From Geomicrobium sp. JCM 19038 (GTDB lineage Bacteria; Bacillota; Bacilli; Bacillales; Marinococcaceae), in the NCBI RefSeq assembly GCF_000698125.1, contig NZ_BAXA01000011.1:62001-126000 (forward strand): a stretch of DNA of 64,000 nt. Direction: 5' to 3'. This document shows, one piece after another, positions 36,012 through 45,930 of the stretch. Both the position numbers and the translations under genes were made by a program. The notes beneath the pieces are model-generated. The model saw only the letters and a list, made by a program, of their open reading frames with translations. It ran no database searches and was not told the DNA's origin. Numbering within the stretch: position 1 is the first letter of the stretch; the number at the start of each line of letters is the position of its first letter.

Positions 36012-38105
36012 ATGTTAATGGAACAATTGCGACCAATTTACACCATTCCTGAACATTCCGATGAAATAACAGAATACTTACAAGAGTGCAAAGAGCCGTT
36101 CCTTTTCTTGGAAAAGGATAATCAACTGCAAGCCTATGTCGAGTTGAAAGATAGTGACGGTATTCAGTCGCGCAAAGACTTAGAGTTAGTCTCTACATCC
36201 ATGCACAATGTCGGGGTGATTCAACCGGATCAATCGTTTACACTTCCGTTGATATTTCATTTAATGGGTGAGCCGATTGTGATTGTTCATGATGAATCAG
36301 AGTCACCAATTGGATTCATTGAACGAGAAGATGTGTTAATTGAGCTGTTTCAACGAGAACATCATAACGCGAATCTACTAAAAATTCTGTTGTCTTCAAT
36401 TCCAATGGGAATGTTCATCGTTGATAAAAACGAGCGCATTATGAATAGTAATGATAAGGCTCTACAGATGATTCGATCGACACATAATCAAGTTGTCGGT
36501 AAATCAGCTGGTGAAGTGTTTCAACAAAATCACGTACATCGTGTGTTTACATACGGCGAAACGCTTCTGAATCAAATCCTCATTACAGATGAAATGGGCA
36601 TCCTCGTCGACTATAGCCCGATTAAGAATGGAACTGGAGAAGTAGAAGGGGCAATAATCATCGTTCAAGATCTGCCAATGTTGAACAGATGGCAATGGAA
36701 ATAGAATTTGTGAAAGATTTGAACCGGGATTTAAATGCGGTTTTGTCCACGATGTATGATGAGGTATTAATTGTCGATAAAGACGGCACATTGCTACGCC
36801 ATAGCGACAAATATATTGAAGGATTATGGCCTGATGGGATCGATGCACTAGTTGGTAAGAATTTATTAGAAATTGATTTACAAGGGTTACCTCCATCGGT
36901 GACAAAGCTCGTCTTAAAACAACAAAAGAAAGTGTCTGTCGTTCAAGAGATTCCTTCGGGTGACAAAGTGCTTGCGATTGGAAACCCCGTATTTAATGCA
37001 AGAGGAGAACTTGAACGAATTATTATTGCCTCAAGGGACATAACAGAGAATATTCAGTTGAAATCAGAGTTAAGGCAAACGAAGGCTATCTCAAATCGTT
37101 ATAAGGAAGAACTAGAAAGTCTAAAGAATCAACAAACCCCAAAGCATACGCTCATCTACGCAAGTGAGAAAATGGAGAGAATCATGAAGAACATCGAAAA
37201 ATTATCGATGTTCTCGTCGACAGTGCTCATTCACGGGGAAACGGGTGTTGGGAAAGAACTGATTGCGAAATCCATTCATGAGAAAAGTGCAAGAAATAGC
37301 GAACCGTTTTTAGCGTTAAATTGTGGCTCTATTCCTGAGACGCTCCTCGAAAGTGAGCTGTTCGGTTACACGAAAGGATCATTCACTGGTGCTGATTCTA
37401 AGGGAAAGCCGGGCTATTTTCAGCAGGCAGATCGCGGTGTGCTTTTTCTTGATGAGATTGGTGATATTCCAATGTCATTACAAGTGAAGTTGCTTCGTGT
37501 CTTACAAGAAGGGGAAGTCGTGCCCATCGGTTCACAAACGCCAATTCCTGTTGATGTGCAGATTATTGCGGCTACGCATCGGGATTTGGAAGCGATGGTT
37601 CAAGATGGAAGCTTTCGTGAAGATTTGTTCTACCGCATTAATGTCGTGCCCATCCATGTGCCATCATTACGTGAGCGATCTGATGATATTCCACTGTTAG
37701 CGTACCACTTTATACGAAAGCTAAATGAGCGTTATCAGATGCGCCATTCGTTCTCGCCCGATGCACTTAGCTTACTTGAGACGTACGCATGGCCTGGAAT
37801 ATTCGCGAACTTCAAAATGTCGTCGAGCGATTGTTTGTGACTGCAGACGATGATTTAATTTCAGCAGAAGCAGCTAGCCAGTTTTTACGTGTCGAAAAAG
37901 TAATGAAACCGTCAGCAACATCACCGGTTTTGGCTTCTGTTATGCCTTTAAATGACGCAAAGCAACTCATTGAGAACCAATTGTTGCGTCTTGCGATGGA
38001 ACAATTTAAGACAACGACAAAAGCAGCGAGAGCATTAGGATTAGTCAATCGGCTGTTAGTCGAAAATGGGCAAAGCTACAAAGCGAAACACCTGCAAGAG
38101 AGTAA
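36012..38105 (+). pseudogene. Sigma-54-dependent activator with CBS and PAS sensor domains (three frameshifts)
   Basis: Three frame changes rebuild one protein of about 698 residues: a CBS-domain pair (about 1-115), a PAS domain (about 120-225), a second PAS domain, an AAA+ domain with Walker A GETGVGKE, the sigma-54 contact motif YTKGSFTGA (a GAFTGA variant) and DEIGDIP, and a C-terminal Fis-type helix-turn-helix. Breaks: near 36677 (a missing A restores DLPNVEQMAMEIE), near 37797 (restores WPGNIRELQNVVERL) and near 38047 (restores SQSAVSRKWAKLQSE, the DNA-binding helix, ending at TAA 38103). It likely binds the two palindromes flanking it and activates both sigma-54 promoters when the sensor domains bind a metabolite. 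ATG 36012 follows AAAGGGAG. Confidence 0.85.
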
Positions 38106-38143
38106 GTTGTGCAGGTGTTTCGTTGTACATGTATGCATCGAAT

Positions 38144-38173
38144 CATCAATTATGCAATTATGCATAATTGATG
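38144..38173. promoter_or_regulatory. Upstream activator site 2 for the sigma-54 activator
   Basis: 13-bp perfect arms (38144-38156 and 38161-38173) with core TTATGCA-N4-TGCATAA. Its centre is 53 bp from the GG of the next -24 element. The core matches the site at 34406-34439. Confidence 0.75.
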
Positions 38174-38210
38174 AAGTGGATTTATGCGTGAATGAGTAAG
38201 GTTTTATGTT

Positions 38211-38224
38211 GGCATAAGAATTGC
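38211..38224 (+). promoter_or_regulatory. Sigma-54 promoter of the catabolic operon
   Basis: TTGGCATAAGAATTGCA: GG-N10-GC with TGGCA and TTGCA halves. The first gene starts at 38269 behind CTTAGGAGG. Confidence 0.8.
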
Positions 38225-38268
38225 ATTTTAAACTAGGTATAGATTGCATACTTAGGAGGCGTTTTTTC

Positions 38269-39627
38269 ATGGTTAAAACTGTAGCAAACGATGTTCATAC
38301 ATTAATTGAGCATGATAAAAAGCATTATATTCATCCGACATCTTCACCGAAGCTGCAACAAGAAGAAGGAACGCCGCTTATTTTCACGAGTGGCGAAGGT
38401 GTTTACGCCAACAGTAAAGACGGAAAGCGATATTTTGATGGGTTATCCATGCTTTGGAATGTAAATATCGGCCATGGTCGTAAAGAACTTGCGACAGCGG
38501 CGTATGAACAAATGACTCAAATGGCTTATGCTTCTTCCTTTAAAGGTTACTCAAATGAACCAGCGATTAAATTAGCAGAAAAACTGGCAAGCATCTCACC
38601 AGGCGATTTGAACGCAGTGTTCTACACCTCAGGGGGTTCAGAGTCAAATGATACAGCATTTAAACTGGCTCGTTTTTATTGGGCACAAAAGAACAAGCCC
38701 AAAAAGCGCAAGATAATTGCATTGGAGAATGCGTACCACGGTGTAACAATTGGTGCACAAACGGCAACGGCAATCCCGTTGTTCCATAACTTCTCAGAGT
38801 CAGGGATTGCAGATGTTCTCCATGCGAAAGCTCATATTACCGCTTGTGAAAACGGTGACAAAAATGACCCGGATTATGAGTCATCGATTCGCGCGACGAT
38901 TGAGCGTGAAGGTGCTGATACCATTGCTGCTGTTATATTGGAGCCCGTTCAAGGTTCTGGCGGTGTGTATATTCCACCTGCAGGATATTTGGAAGCAGTA
39001 CGAACACTGTGTAATGAGCATGAAATCTTGTTCATTGCAGATGAAGTCATTTGTGGGTTTGGACGTACAGGAAAGATGTTTAGTGTAGAGCATTGGGGTG
39101 TTACACCCGACATGATGAGCATTGCAAAAGGAATTTCGAGTGGCTATGCGCAATTAGGTGGGGTCATGGTTAACGATGCAATTCATACGGTTATTAACGA
39201 ATATGACGGTGTATTGGCTCACGGGTTTACGTACAGTGGACATCCGACGGCTTGTGCGGTTGCATTAAAGAATATTGAAATCTTAGAAAATGAGAAAATC
39301 GTAGAACATACTGCTCAGATGGAGAAAGAGTTACTTGCACAATTAAAGAAACTAGAAGACAAACATGCTCACGTTGCCAATAGTCGTTCGATCGGTATGT
39401 TAGCGGCATTTGAAGTCGTAAAGAATGCTGAAACGGGAGAACGCTTCGCTGAAGATGTTGCACCTGCAGTCAAAGTCGTTGATGAATGCTTTGAACGCCA
39501 ACTTATTTTACGAGCATTAGGTCCGAATCGAGATGTAATTGCGATTGCACCGCCGTTAACGATTACTAAAGAAGAGATTGCGGAAATGATTTCGATCATC
39601 GATGAGGCATTAACAGCCTCCTTTTAA
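38269..39627 (+). CDS. Class III aminotransferase (omega-amino acid:pyruvate type)
   Basis: 452 residues. Conserved segments: TSGGSESNDTAFKLARFYW, ENAYHGVT, EPVQGSGGVYIPP, ADEVICGFGRTG, and the PLP lysine in MSIAKGISSGYAQLGG. Such enzymes move the terminal amino group of omega-amino acids, diamines or beta-alanine to pyruvate, giving a semialdehyde and alanine. The operon supplies both follow-up enzymes: an aldehyde dehydrogenase and an alanine dehydrogenase. I chose ATG 38269 with AGGAGG; the frame is open from 38221, inside the promoter. Confidence 0.88.
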   Translation: MVKTVANDVHTLIEHDKKHYIHPTSSPKLQQEEGTPLIFTSGEGVYANSKDGKRYFDGLSMLWNVNIGHGRKELATAAYEQMTQMAYASSFKGYSNEPAIKLAEKLASISPGDLNAVFYTSGGSESNDTAFKLARFYWAQKNKPKKRKIIALENAYHGVTIGAQTATAIPLFHNFSESGIADVLHAKAHITACENGDKNDPDYESSIRATIEREGADTIAAVILEPVQGSGGVYIPPAGYLEAVRTLCNEHEILFIADEVICGFGRTGKMFSVEHWGVTPDMMSIAKGISSGYAQLGGVMVNDAIHTVINEYDGVLAHGFTYSGHPTACAVALKNIEILENEKIVEHTAQMEKELLAQLKKLEDKHAHVANSRSIGMLAAFEVVKNAETGERFAEDVAPAVKVVDECFERQLILRALGPNRDVIAIAPPLTITKEEIAEMISIIDEALTASF

Positions 39628-39646
39628 TCCATGAAAAGGAAGTGAA

Positions 39647-40756
39647 ATGATGATTAAACGTTTAACGTTAGCAGGGTCTGCAAGAGAAATCGGCAAGAAA
39701 CACGGTGAGCTTGGAAAAGAACAAGTTTTTCAAAGTTTGGATTTATACGAGCGCCTTTTCCATGAATATCAAAACATCACGTGGCAAGAAGCACGTGAGC
39801 GGGCGCTCGTTCACGTAAAAGCGATTGAAAAGCACGATCCATCGATGTTAGAAGAAATTGAAGGTATTGCATTAGGTGCTGGTGTTGATTTTGAAGACAT
39901 TTTAGCGTTAAATGCGCGAAGTGAAATTGCTCTAGCGGGTAGTGGACCGAGTTTTTCAGATGGCTGTACAGCGATGTCAGTGTATCCTCCACTAACCAAT
40001 GACACAATCATTGCCCAAAATTGGGACTGGAAAGGGGAACAAGAGAAAAGCTTGTTGCTCCTTGATATCGAAGCGGTTAATGCGCCAAAAATTACAATGG
40101 TAACTGAAGGTGGCATGATCGGCAAAATTGGCTTTAATGAAGCGGGGGTTGGGATTTGTTTTAACGCTCTCATTACAGACAAAAAGTCCGATCAGTTGCC
40201 GATTCATCTCGGATTACGGGCTGTGCTTAATTCTTATAGCATGAGTGAAGCCATTGCGAAGATTAAGCAAAAACAAATCGCGGCAGCAGCAAGTTTTCTT
40301 ATTGGTTATGACAATGGTGAGGACGCTGGAATGAGCGTCAACGTTGAAGTATCACCTTTTGGCATGGATTACGTGAGTGGAGAAGATGGAAGACTTGTTC
40401 ATACGAACCACGTACTTTCGCAGAAAGTATTGCAAGACTTATCCGATATGAATGAGTTACGTTTCGAAGATTCAATGCTTCGCAAAAAACGTGCAGAACA
40501 GCTTATGCTCGGCGCGCTCGTAAATAATGAGCGTATTGATGAAGACACATTTAAATCATGGCTAGGTGATACGTACAACGCACCGAATGCAATCAATCAT
40601 TTCAAAAACGAAGCGGCACCAACACATCGTCAGATGGAAACGGTCTTTTCTGTTGTGATGAACTTATCAAAGCGTACGATGGATCTTTGTGTCGGCAAAC
40701 CTAGCGAAAATGAATTTGTATCGATTACTCAGGAGGGGCATTATGGCGTACATTAA
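39647..40756 (+). CDS. C45 family acyltransferase/amidohydrolase (penicillin acyltransferase-like)
   Basis: 369 residues. DGCTAMSVYPPL places the autocatalytic nucleophile Cys at about residue 107, followed by IIAQNWDW, the signature of acyl-CoA:6-aminopenicillanate acyltransferase-like proteins. VDFEDILALNARSEI before the Cys is also typical. Family members cleave or transfer amide-bound acyl groups; the animal member Tan hydrolyses beta-alanyl amides. In this operon it may release an amine or omega-amino acid for the aminotransferase. It overlaps the next gene by 14 bp. Confidence 0.8.
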   Translation: MMIKRLTLAGSAREIGKKHGELGKEQVFQSLDLYERLFHEYQNITWQEARERALVHVKAIEKHDPSMLEEIEGIALGAGVDFEDILALNARSEIALAGSGPSFSDGCTAMSVYPPLTNDTIIAQNWDWKGEQEKSLLLLDIEAVNAPKITMVTEGGMIGKIGFNEAGVGICFNALITDKKSDQLPIHLGLRAVLNSYSMSEAIAKIKQKQIAAAASFLIGYDNGEDAGMSVNVEVSPFGMDYVSGEDGRLVHTNHVLSQKVLQDLSDMNELRFEDSMLRKKRAEQLMLGALVNNERIDEDTFKSWLGDTYNAPNAINHFKNEAAPTHRQMETVFSVVMNLSKRTMDLCVGKPSENEFVSITQEGHYGVH

Positions 40757-42155
40757 TGGAGAATGGTTGGAAACGACTGATCAAGAGAATGTGTATAATC
40801 CAGCAACAGGAGAGGTGATTGGCTCTGTCTCTGTCGTTGGCGCAAACGAAACGAAAGAAGCGATTCAAGCTGCCAATGAAAGTTTTAAGACGTGGCGTAA
40901 GCTACCGGGTGCAACGAGAGGTGCCTATATGGCAAAAGCAGTTGAGATTATGCGCACTCGTGCAGACGAATTGGCTAATACGATTACAAAAGAAAATGGT
41001 AAGCCACTTGCTGATGCAAAAGGGGAAGTCACGAGTGGTATTAACTACTTAGAGTGGTATGCAGAAGAGGCGAAGCGTGTGTATGGCGATGTTGTACCAG
41101 CATCTCATGAAGACAAGCATCTTATGGTTCTTCGTCAACCTGTCGGAGTCGCAGCGGCAATTACGCCATGGAACTTTCCTTTTTCAATGATAACGAGAAA
41201 AATTGCCCCAGCATTGGCTGCGGGGTGTACGGTCGTATTGAAGCCTGCACCGGCTACACCACTTTCTGCGATTAACGTATTTGAATGTTTCCATGAAGCA
41301 GGAGTGCCTGCGGGAGTTGTGAATTTAGTCATTGGAGATGCAGAAGCGATTGGTAAAGAAATGACGAGCAGCACAGATGTGAGTAAGCTGACGTTTACGG
41401 GATCAACGGCTGTCGGTAAGATGCTCATGCGTGATTCTGCGGCGACAATGAAACGTATGAGTATGGAGCTTGGAGGTCATGCCCCTTTTATCATCTTTGA
41501 AGATGCCGATCTTGAAGCAGCGGCAAACGGTGTGCTCATGTCTAAGTTTAGAAATGCAGGTCAGACGTGTATTAGCACAAATCGTGTTTACGTTCAGCAA
41601 TCGGTTGCTTCAGAGTTTGGAGATCTTTTAGCGCGTAAAGTATCAGAGTTAACGGTTGGTGATGGGACGAAAGAAGGTGTGGATGTTGGTCCTCTAATTA
41701 ACGATGGTGCGGTTCAGAAAGTGAATGAACATGTTCAAGATGCTTGTTCTAAAGGCGGCAAGGTTTTAAGTGGAGGGAGCATTATCGAAAGTGACGGGAA
41801 TTTCTTTGAACCGACAGTCATTCAAGGTGCAACCGACACAATGCGGATTGCTACTGAAGAAACGTTCGGACCTGTCGCACCGATCTTCTCATTTGAAACG
41901 ACGGAAGAAGTCATTGAACGGGCAAATAACAGCCGTTACGGATTAGCAGGGTACTGCTTTACGAATGATCTTAGTCGTGCATATGAAGTGATGAATGAAC
42001 TTGAATACGGCATTGTTGGCATTAACGACCCGACCCCGATTACCGTTCAAGCACCATTTGGTGGAATAAAAGAAAGTGGAACAGGCAAAGAAGGCGGCAA
42101 ATATGGGCTTGACGACTATCTCATCGAGAAATTTGTGTCCATAAAAACCAACTAA
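40743..42155 (+). CDS. NAD(P)-dependent aldehyde dehydrogenase, succinate-semialdehyde type
   Basis: 470 residues. TPWNFPFSMITRKIAPALAAG, FTGSTAVGK, the general base in ELGGHAPFIIFEDADLE, the catalytic Cys in GQTCISTNRVYV, and EETFGPVAPIF are intact. Closest to the succinate-semialdehyde dehydrogenase (GabD) subgroup. It oxidises the semialdehyde from the upstream aminotransferase. ATG 40743 lies behind CAGGAGGGG; the frame is open from 40689. Confidence 0.88.
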   Translation: MAYINGEWLETTDQENVYNPATGEVIGSVSVVGANETKEAIQAANESFKTWRKLPGATRGAYMAKAVEIMRTRADELANTITKENGKPLADAKGEVTSGINYLEWYAEEAKRVYGDVVPASHEDKHLMVLRQPVGVAAAITPWNFPFSMITRKIAPALAAGCTVVLKPAPATPLSAINVFECFHEAGVPAGVVNLVIGDAEAIGKEMTSSTDVSKLTFTGSTAVGKMLMRDSAATMKRMSMELGGHAPFIIFEDADLEAAANGVLMSKFRNAGQTCISTNRVYVQQSVASEFGDLLARKVSELTVGDGTKEGVDVGPLINDGAVQKVNEHVQDACSKGGKVLSGGSIIESDGNFFEPTVIQGATDTMRIATEETFGPVAPIFSFETTEEVIERANNSRYGLAGYCFTNDLSRAYEVMNELEYGIVGINDPTPITVQAPFGGIKESGTGKEGGKYGLDDYLIEKFVSIKTN

Positions 42156-42175
42156 CTCGTGATGGAGGTTGCTTT

Positions 42176-43699
42176 ATGAGTCGTGAACCCAAAATCATCG
42201 TTAGGCAGACAACGTTTGCTGATATCGATCAAATCATTACTGTAAATGCGATTGGGTTTGGTATTCCTGAAATTGCTTTTAAAAGAAAACACTTTGAAAG
42301 CCAGTTACGAACATTCCCAGAAGGTCAAGTCTGTGTCGAGTATGACGGTAAGATTATCGGTTCTTGTTCAAGTTTAATTATTGATTTTGATGATTATGGA
42401 GAAGACCACCGTTTTGAAGACATCGCCGATGACGGATATATTCGCAACCACAATCCAAATGGTCGACATTTGTACGGCATTGAAGTCGTCGTACATCCAG
42501 ATTATCGCCATATGAAAATTGGCCGTCGCCTATACGAAGCAAGACAACGCATTTGCCAGTTATTTAATCTTGAAAGCATCTTATTTGGCGGACGATTGCC
42601 GAACTATTATAAGTATGCGGATCAATTTAGCGCAAAAGAGTATGCTGAAGAAGTAATTAAGAAGAATATTTACGATCCAGTATTAACGTTTCAATTATCG
42701 CACGGGTTCAAATTGCGAAAAGTTTTAGCGAGCTACTTGAAACATGACCAGGAATCGTTAGAGTACGCGTCACTCATGGAATGGAAAAACCCTCATTATG
42801 TACGGTCTGATGAGGCGTTGTATCAACGTTCATTGCCTGTAACATTTGCAGCAAGCCAATATGAACTTTCTCCAATTTCATCCTTTGAAGATTTTGCAAT
42901 TCAAGTGGAGAATGACGTGCAAATCGCATTGGAGCACCATGCGCAAGCGATCGTGTTTCCCGAATTGTTAACGTTGCAATGGTTATCGTATCGAGAAGAA
43001 ACCATTCCTAGCAAACAAGCACGGGCGATTGCTGAAGGTTATGAGAACTACCGTTCATTGTTTCATACCCTTGCAGTTCGTTATAACATGAACATTTTTG
43101 CAGGTTCAACCTTTGTAAAAGACGAAGGGACGCTTAAAAATCGAGCGCACCTTTTTCACCGTAATGGGACGGTTGATGTTCAAGACAAACTGCATATAAC
43201 TGTCGAGGAGGAACGGAAGTATGGTATAGCACCTGGAGATGAACTAAACATCTTTGAAACAGACTTTGGCAAAGTGTCGCTCATGTTAGGGTATGATTTA
43301 CAGTTCCCAGAAATTGTTAGAATGGCAGTCGGACGTGGTGCACACTGGGTAGTCGTACCTTTTGCAGGCTCAACCCAAGCATCGGCACTTGAAGTGGAGC
43401 GAATTGCCAAAGCACGTGCAATCGAAAACCAAATTTTCGTAGTCACATCGTCAATCGTTGGCAGAGTGCCAAATGTGAGTCATAGCAAAACGTATCACGG
43501 AGTAACAGGCATCTACTCGCCACTTGCACCGCAACTTTCAACTACCGGTGTGCTAATTGAATCGAACGTTTCAACTGGAGATGTACTCGTTGCAACAACG
43601 GATAAAGAAGTGCTTCGCCGAGAGAGAGTCAACGGTAGTTGGAGTCAGCGACGCCAGAGTTTGTATAAGGCATCTGATTTTGAAGTCGTTCATCCATAA
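42176..43699 (+). CDS. GNAT-nitrilase fusion protein (YhcX-like) with altered catalytic Cys
   Basis: 507 residues: an N-terminal GNAT domain (about 1-200; [22 protein letters not shown]) and a C-terminal nitrilase-superfamily domain (about 220-500). Nitrilases use Glu-Lys-Cys: the Glu is in VFPELLT and the Lys in QDKLHI, but the Cys position, usually C-Y-D-x-x-F-P-E, reads [10 protein letters not shown] two-base change (GGG) rules out a simple base error, so the domain may be inactive or use another residue. Same-strand operon member, 20 bp after the dehydrogenase. Probable amide-related role. Confidence 0.8.
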   Translation: MSREPKIIVRQTTFADIDQIITVNAIGFGIPEIAFKRKHFESQLRTFPEGQVCVEYDGKIIGSCSSLIIDFDDYGEDHRFEDIADDGYIRNHNPNGRHLYGIEVVVHPDYRHMKIGRRLYEARQRICQLFNLESILFGGRLPNYYKYADQFSAKEYAEEVIKKNIYDPVLTFQLSHGFKLRKVLASYLKHDQESLEYASLMEWKNPHYVRSDEALYQRSLPVTFAASQYELSPISSFEDFAIQVENDVQIALEHHAQAIVFPELLTLQWLSYREETIPSKQARAIAEGYENYRSLFHTLAVRYNMNIFAGSTFVKDEGTLKNRAHLFHRNGTVDVQDKLHITVEEERKYGIAPGDELNIFETDFGKVSLMLGYDLQFPEIVRMAVGRGAHWVVVPFAGSTQASALEVERIAKARAIENQIFVVTSSIVGRVPNVSHSKTYHGVTGIYSPLAPQLSTTGVLIESNVSTGDVLVATTDKEVLRRERVNGSWSQRRQSLYKASDFEVVHP

Positions 43700-43713
43700 G
43701 GAGGATTAAGTTT

Positions 43714-44819
43714 ATGCGTATTGGAATCCCAAAAGAAGTAAAGAACAACGAAAACCGTGTAGCCATTACACCAGCGGGTGTGAGTCAATTGAAGTCAGCA
43801 GGACACGACGTACATATTGAGACAGAAGCAGGAGTTGCTTCTGGTTTTTCGGACCAAGAGTATCACGTAGCTGGTGCTGTTATTGAACCAACTGCAGCTG
43901 ATGTTTGGAAGATGGAAATGGTGATGAAAGTTAAAGAACCAGTAGCAAGTGAGTATGATTATTTTTATGAAGGGCTGATTTTGTTTGCCTATCTACATTT
44001 AGCAGCAGAGCCTGAGCTTACATCAGCACTCGTTTCAAAGAAAGTGACAGCAATTGCATTTGAAACGGTTGAAAGTGAGAAAAGAACGCTTCCGCTTCTT
44101 ACACCGATGAGTGAAGTCGCTGGACGGATGGCATCTCAAATTGGTGCTCAGTTTCTCGAGAAGCCTAAAGGCGGGAAGGGAATTTTATTAAGCGGAATTC
44201 CTGGTGTGCCTCGTGGTAAAGTAACCGTCATTGGTGGTGGCGTTGTTGGGACTAATGCAGCAAGATCGCAATCGGTCTTGGAGCAAATGTGACAATTCTA
44301 GATACGAACCCTGTTCGTTTGCGCGAATTAGATGAGTTGTTTGGTAACCAAGTTACGACAGTGATGAGTAACCCCGTTAGCATTCACGAAAACGTTATTG
44401 ATTCAGACCTTGTCATCGGAGCCGTATTAATTCCAGGTGCAAAAGCACCTCGTCTCGTCCGTGAATCAACAGTTCAGTTAATGAAAGCTCATTCTGTCAT
44501 TGTTGATGTGGCAATAGATCAAGGTGGAATTTTTGAAACGGTTGACCGTGTATCTACACACGATGATCCAACGTATACGAAGCACGATGTCGTTCATTAC
44601 GCTGTTGGGAATATGCCAGGGGCTGTTCCGAGAACGTCTACGATTGGATTAAGTAATGTGACAATTCCTTATGCTGCTCAAATCGCTAATGATTTAGAAA
44701 AAGCATTACTTCACAATGTGAATTTACGTAAAGGTTTAAATACGTACCGAGGCCAAATCACATACGAAGCGGTTGCCACAGCGCACGGAAGTAAGTACGA
44801 ACCATTTGCAGCGGTATAA
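43714..44819 (+). pseudogene. ald: Alanine dehydrogenase (frameshifted)
   Basis: Two frames give about 368 residues with the full family pattern: [23 protein letters not shown], the active-site KVKEP and LFAYLHLA, and the NAD motif [11 protein letters not shown]. The break near 44270 closes with one A, restoring [22 protein letters not shown]. The second half keeps the VDVAIDQGG and [16 protein letters not shown] motifs. It regenerates pyruvate and ammonia from the alanine made by the aminotransferase, so it closes the cycle. Last gene of the operon, followed by a terminator. Confidence 0.92.
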
Positions 44820-44834
44820 ACACATTTTTACGGG

Positions 44835-44868
44835 TCACACGAAGCTTATACCTTTCGTGTGATTTTTT
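44835..44868 (+). terminator. Rho-independent terminator of the sigma-54 operon
   Basis: Arms TCACACGAA and TTCGTGTGA followed by TTTTTT. Confidence 0.85.
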
Positions 44869-44869
44869 G

Positions 44870-44904
44870 TGCAATATTACTTTGACACAAATAGTAATAT
44901 TGCA
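44870..44904. promoter_or_regulatory. PadR operator
   Basis: Perfect 11-bp arms TGCAATATTAC and GTAATATTGCA with a 13-bp centre, overlapping the -35 element and reaching the -10 of the PadR promoter. Strong candidate for autorepression. Confidence 0.75.
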
Positions 44905-44910
44905 TATAAT
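44882..44910 (+). promoter_or_regulatory. Sigma-A promoter of the PadR unit
   Basis: Consensus TTGACA (44882-44887), 17-bp spacer, TATAAT (44905-44910). Overlaps the operator dyad. Confidence 0.85.
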
Positions 44911-44930
44911 GTATTTTAGGAGGTGAGGTT

Positions 44931-45275
44931 ATGTCTGGAATTTCTACTGATTTGATCCGAGGACATACGGTCACAATTATTCTAAATATACTTCGTCAAG
45001 GAGATAGCTATGGCTATGACATTTATAAGAAGATCATTCAATTGAGTGACGATCAATACGAGCTCAAAGAAGCTACGCTTTACACGGCCTTTCGTCGACT
45101 TGAGAAAGAAGAGTTGATCACGTCTTATTGGGGTGATGAAACGCAAGGTGGACGAAGGAAGTATTATCGTATAACACCAGAAGGAGAAGAGCGATATGAA
45201 CAAAATCGACAAGATTGGGATTTTGCAAAAGAAGTCATCAATCAACTTATTAAAGGAGAGATTTTACATGACTGA
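44931..45275 (+). CDS. PadR-family transcriptional regulator
   Basis: 114 residues. TVTIILNILRQGDSYGYDIYKKI and LKEATLYTAFRRLEKEELI form the PadR winged helix. A C-terminal helix (residues about 85-110) would dimerise. It has a consensus promoter with a perfect dyad and overlaps the next gene by 8 bp, the standard arrangement of PadR with a permease-prefix membrane protein. Confidence 0.92.
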   Translation: MSGISTDLIRGHTVTIILNILRQGDSYGYDIYKKIIQLSDDQYELKEATLYTAFRRLEKEELITSYWGDETQGGRRKYYRITPEGEERYEQNRQDWDFAKEVINQLIKGEILHD

Positions 45276-45918
45276 TGCGTTGGATAGAAAGATTGAGACG
45301 TACATCAATCATCTATTTAAAAATGTTGGAAGTAGTCAAGAAGCCTTTGAAATGAAAGAAGAATTGTTTTCCAACATGAAGGAGAAGATAAGTGACTACA
45401 AGTCACGTGGTCTAGAAGAAGATCAAGCGTTTAAGGAAGCGAAAGCATCACTTGGAGATTTAAGCGGTCTAATTGAAGATTTGCAACGATCTTCACAAGA
45501 AGAAGCGAAACACAACATGTATTCATCAAAGTCTGCGCGAATTTCAAAAGTAGGCATTGTCGCTTCTGCAGTCCTCATTTTATTCGGTACACTAACGTCG
45601 TTAATGCTCGTGTTTATGGATCTTGAGTCTGTCTCTGTCGTTGGACCGAACATCTTTACAGTTTCAGGTGGCGCGCTTCTCGTTTACAGCATACTAACGA
45701 TTGAGACTACGAAAAGATATGCCATGCATCAAGGTCGTGCAGCGCTCTATGCTTTAGCAATTGGTACGATGTTGTTCGCGGTATTTGTTGGTTTCTCTGC
45801 AGGTGCTGCAACTGGAGAAATGTTCATTGCTATTTCTTCACTTATGGTTTTCTTGATCGCTGGTTTTGCTTTGTGGCTCGGTCTTTTACTATCAGGAAGG
45901 TCACGGAAGAAAAAATAA
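45268..45918 (+). CDS. Permease-prefix-domain membrane protein (PadR partner)
   Basis: 216 residues. The N-terminal helical permease-prefix domain (about 1-75; MTDALDRKIETYINHLF, GLEEDQAFKEAKASLGD) precedes four membrane helices (about 95-200). ATG 45268 follows AAAGGAGAG; the frame is open from 45196 inside padR. Function unknown; likely a membrane-stress component regulated by PadR. Confidence 0.8.
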   Translation: MTDALDRKIETYINHLFKNVGSSQEAFEMKEELFSNMKEKISDYKSRGLEEDQAFKEAKASLGDLSGLIEDLQRSSQEEAKHNMYSSKSARISKVGIVASAVLILFGTLTSLMLVFMDLESVSVVGPNIFTVSGGALLVYSILTIETTKRYAMHQGRAALYALAIGTMLFAVFVGFSAGAATGEMFIAISSLMVFLIAGFALWLGLLLSGRSRKKK

Positions 45919-45930
45919 GGGGTAGGTACG

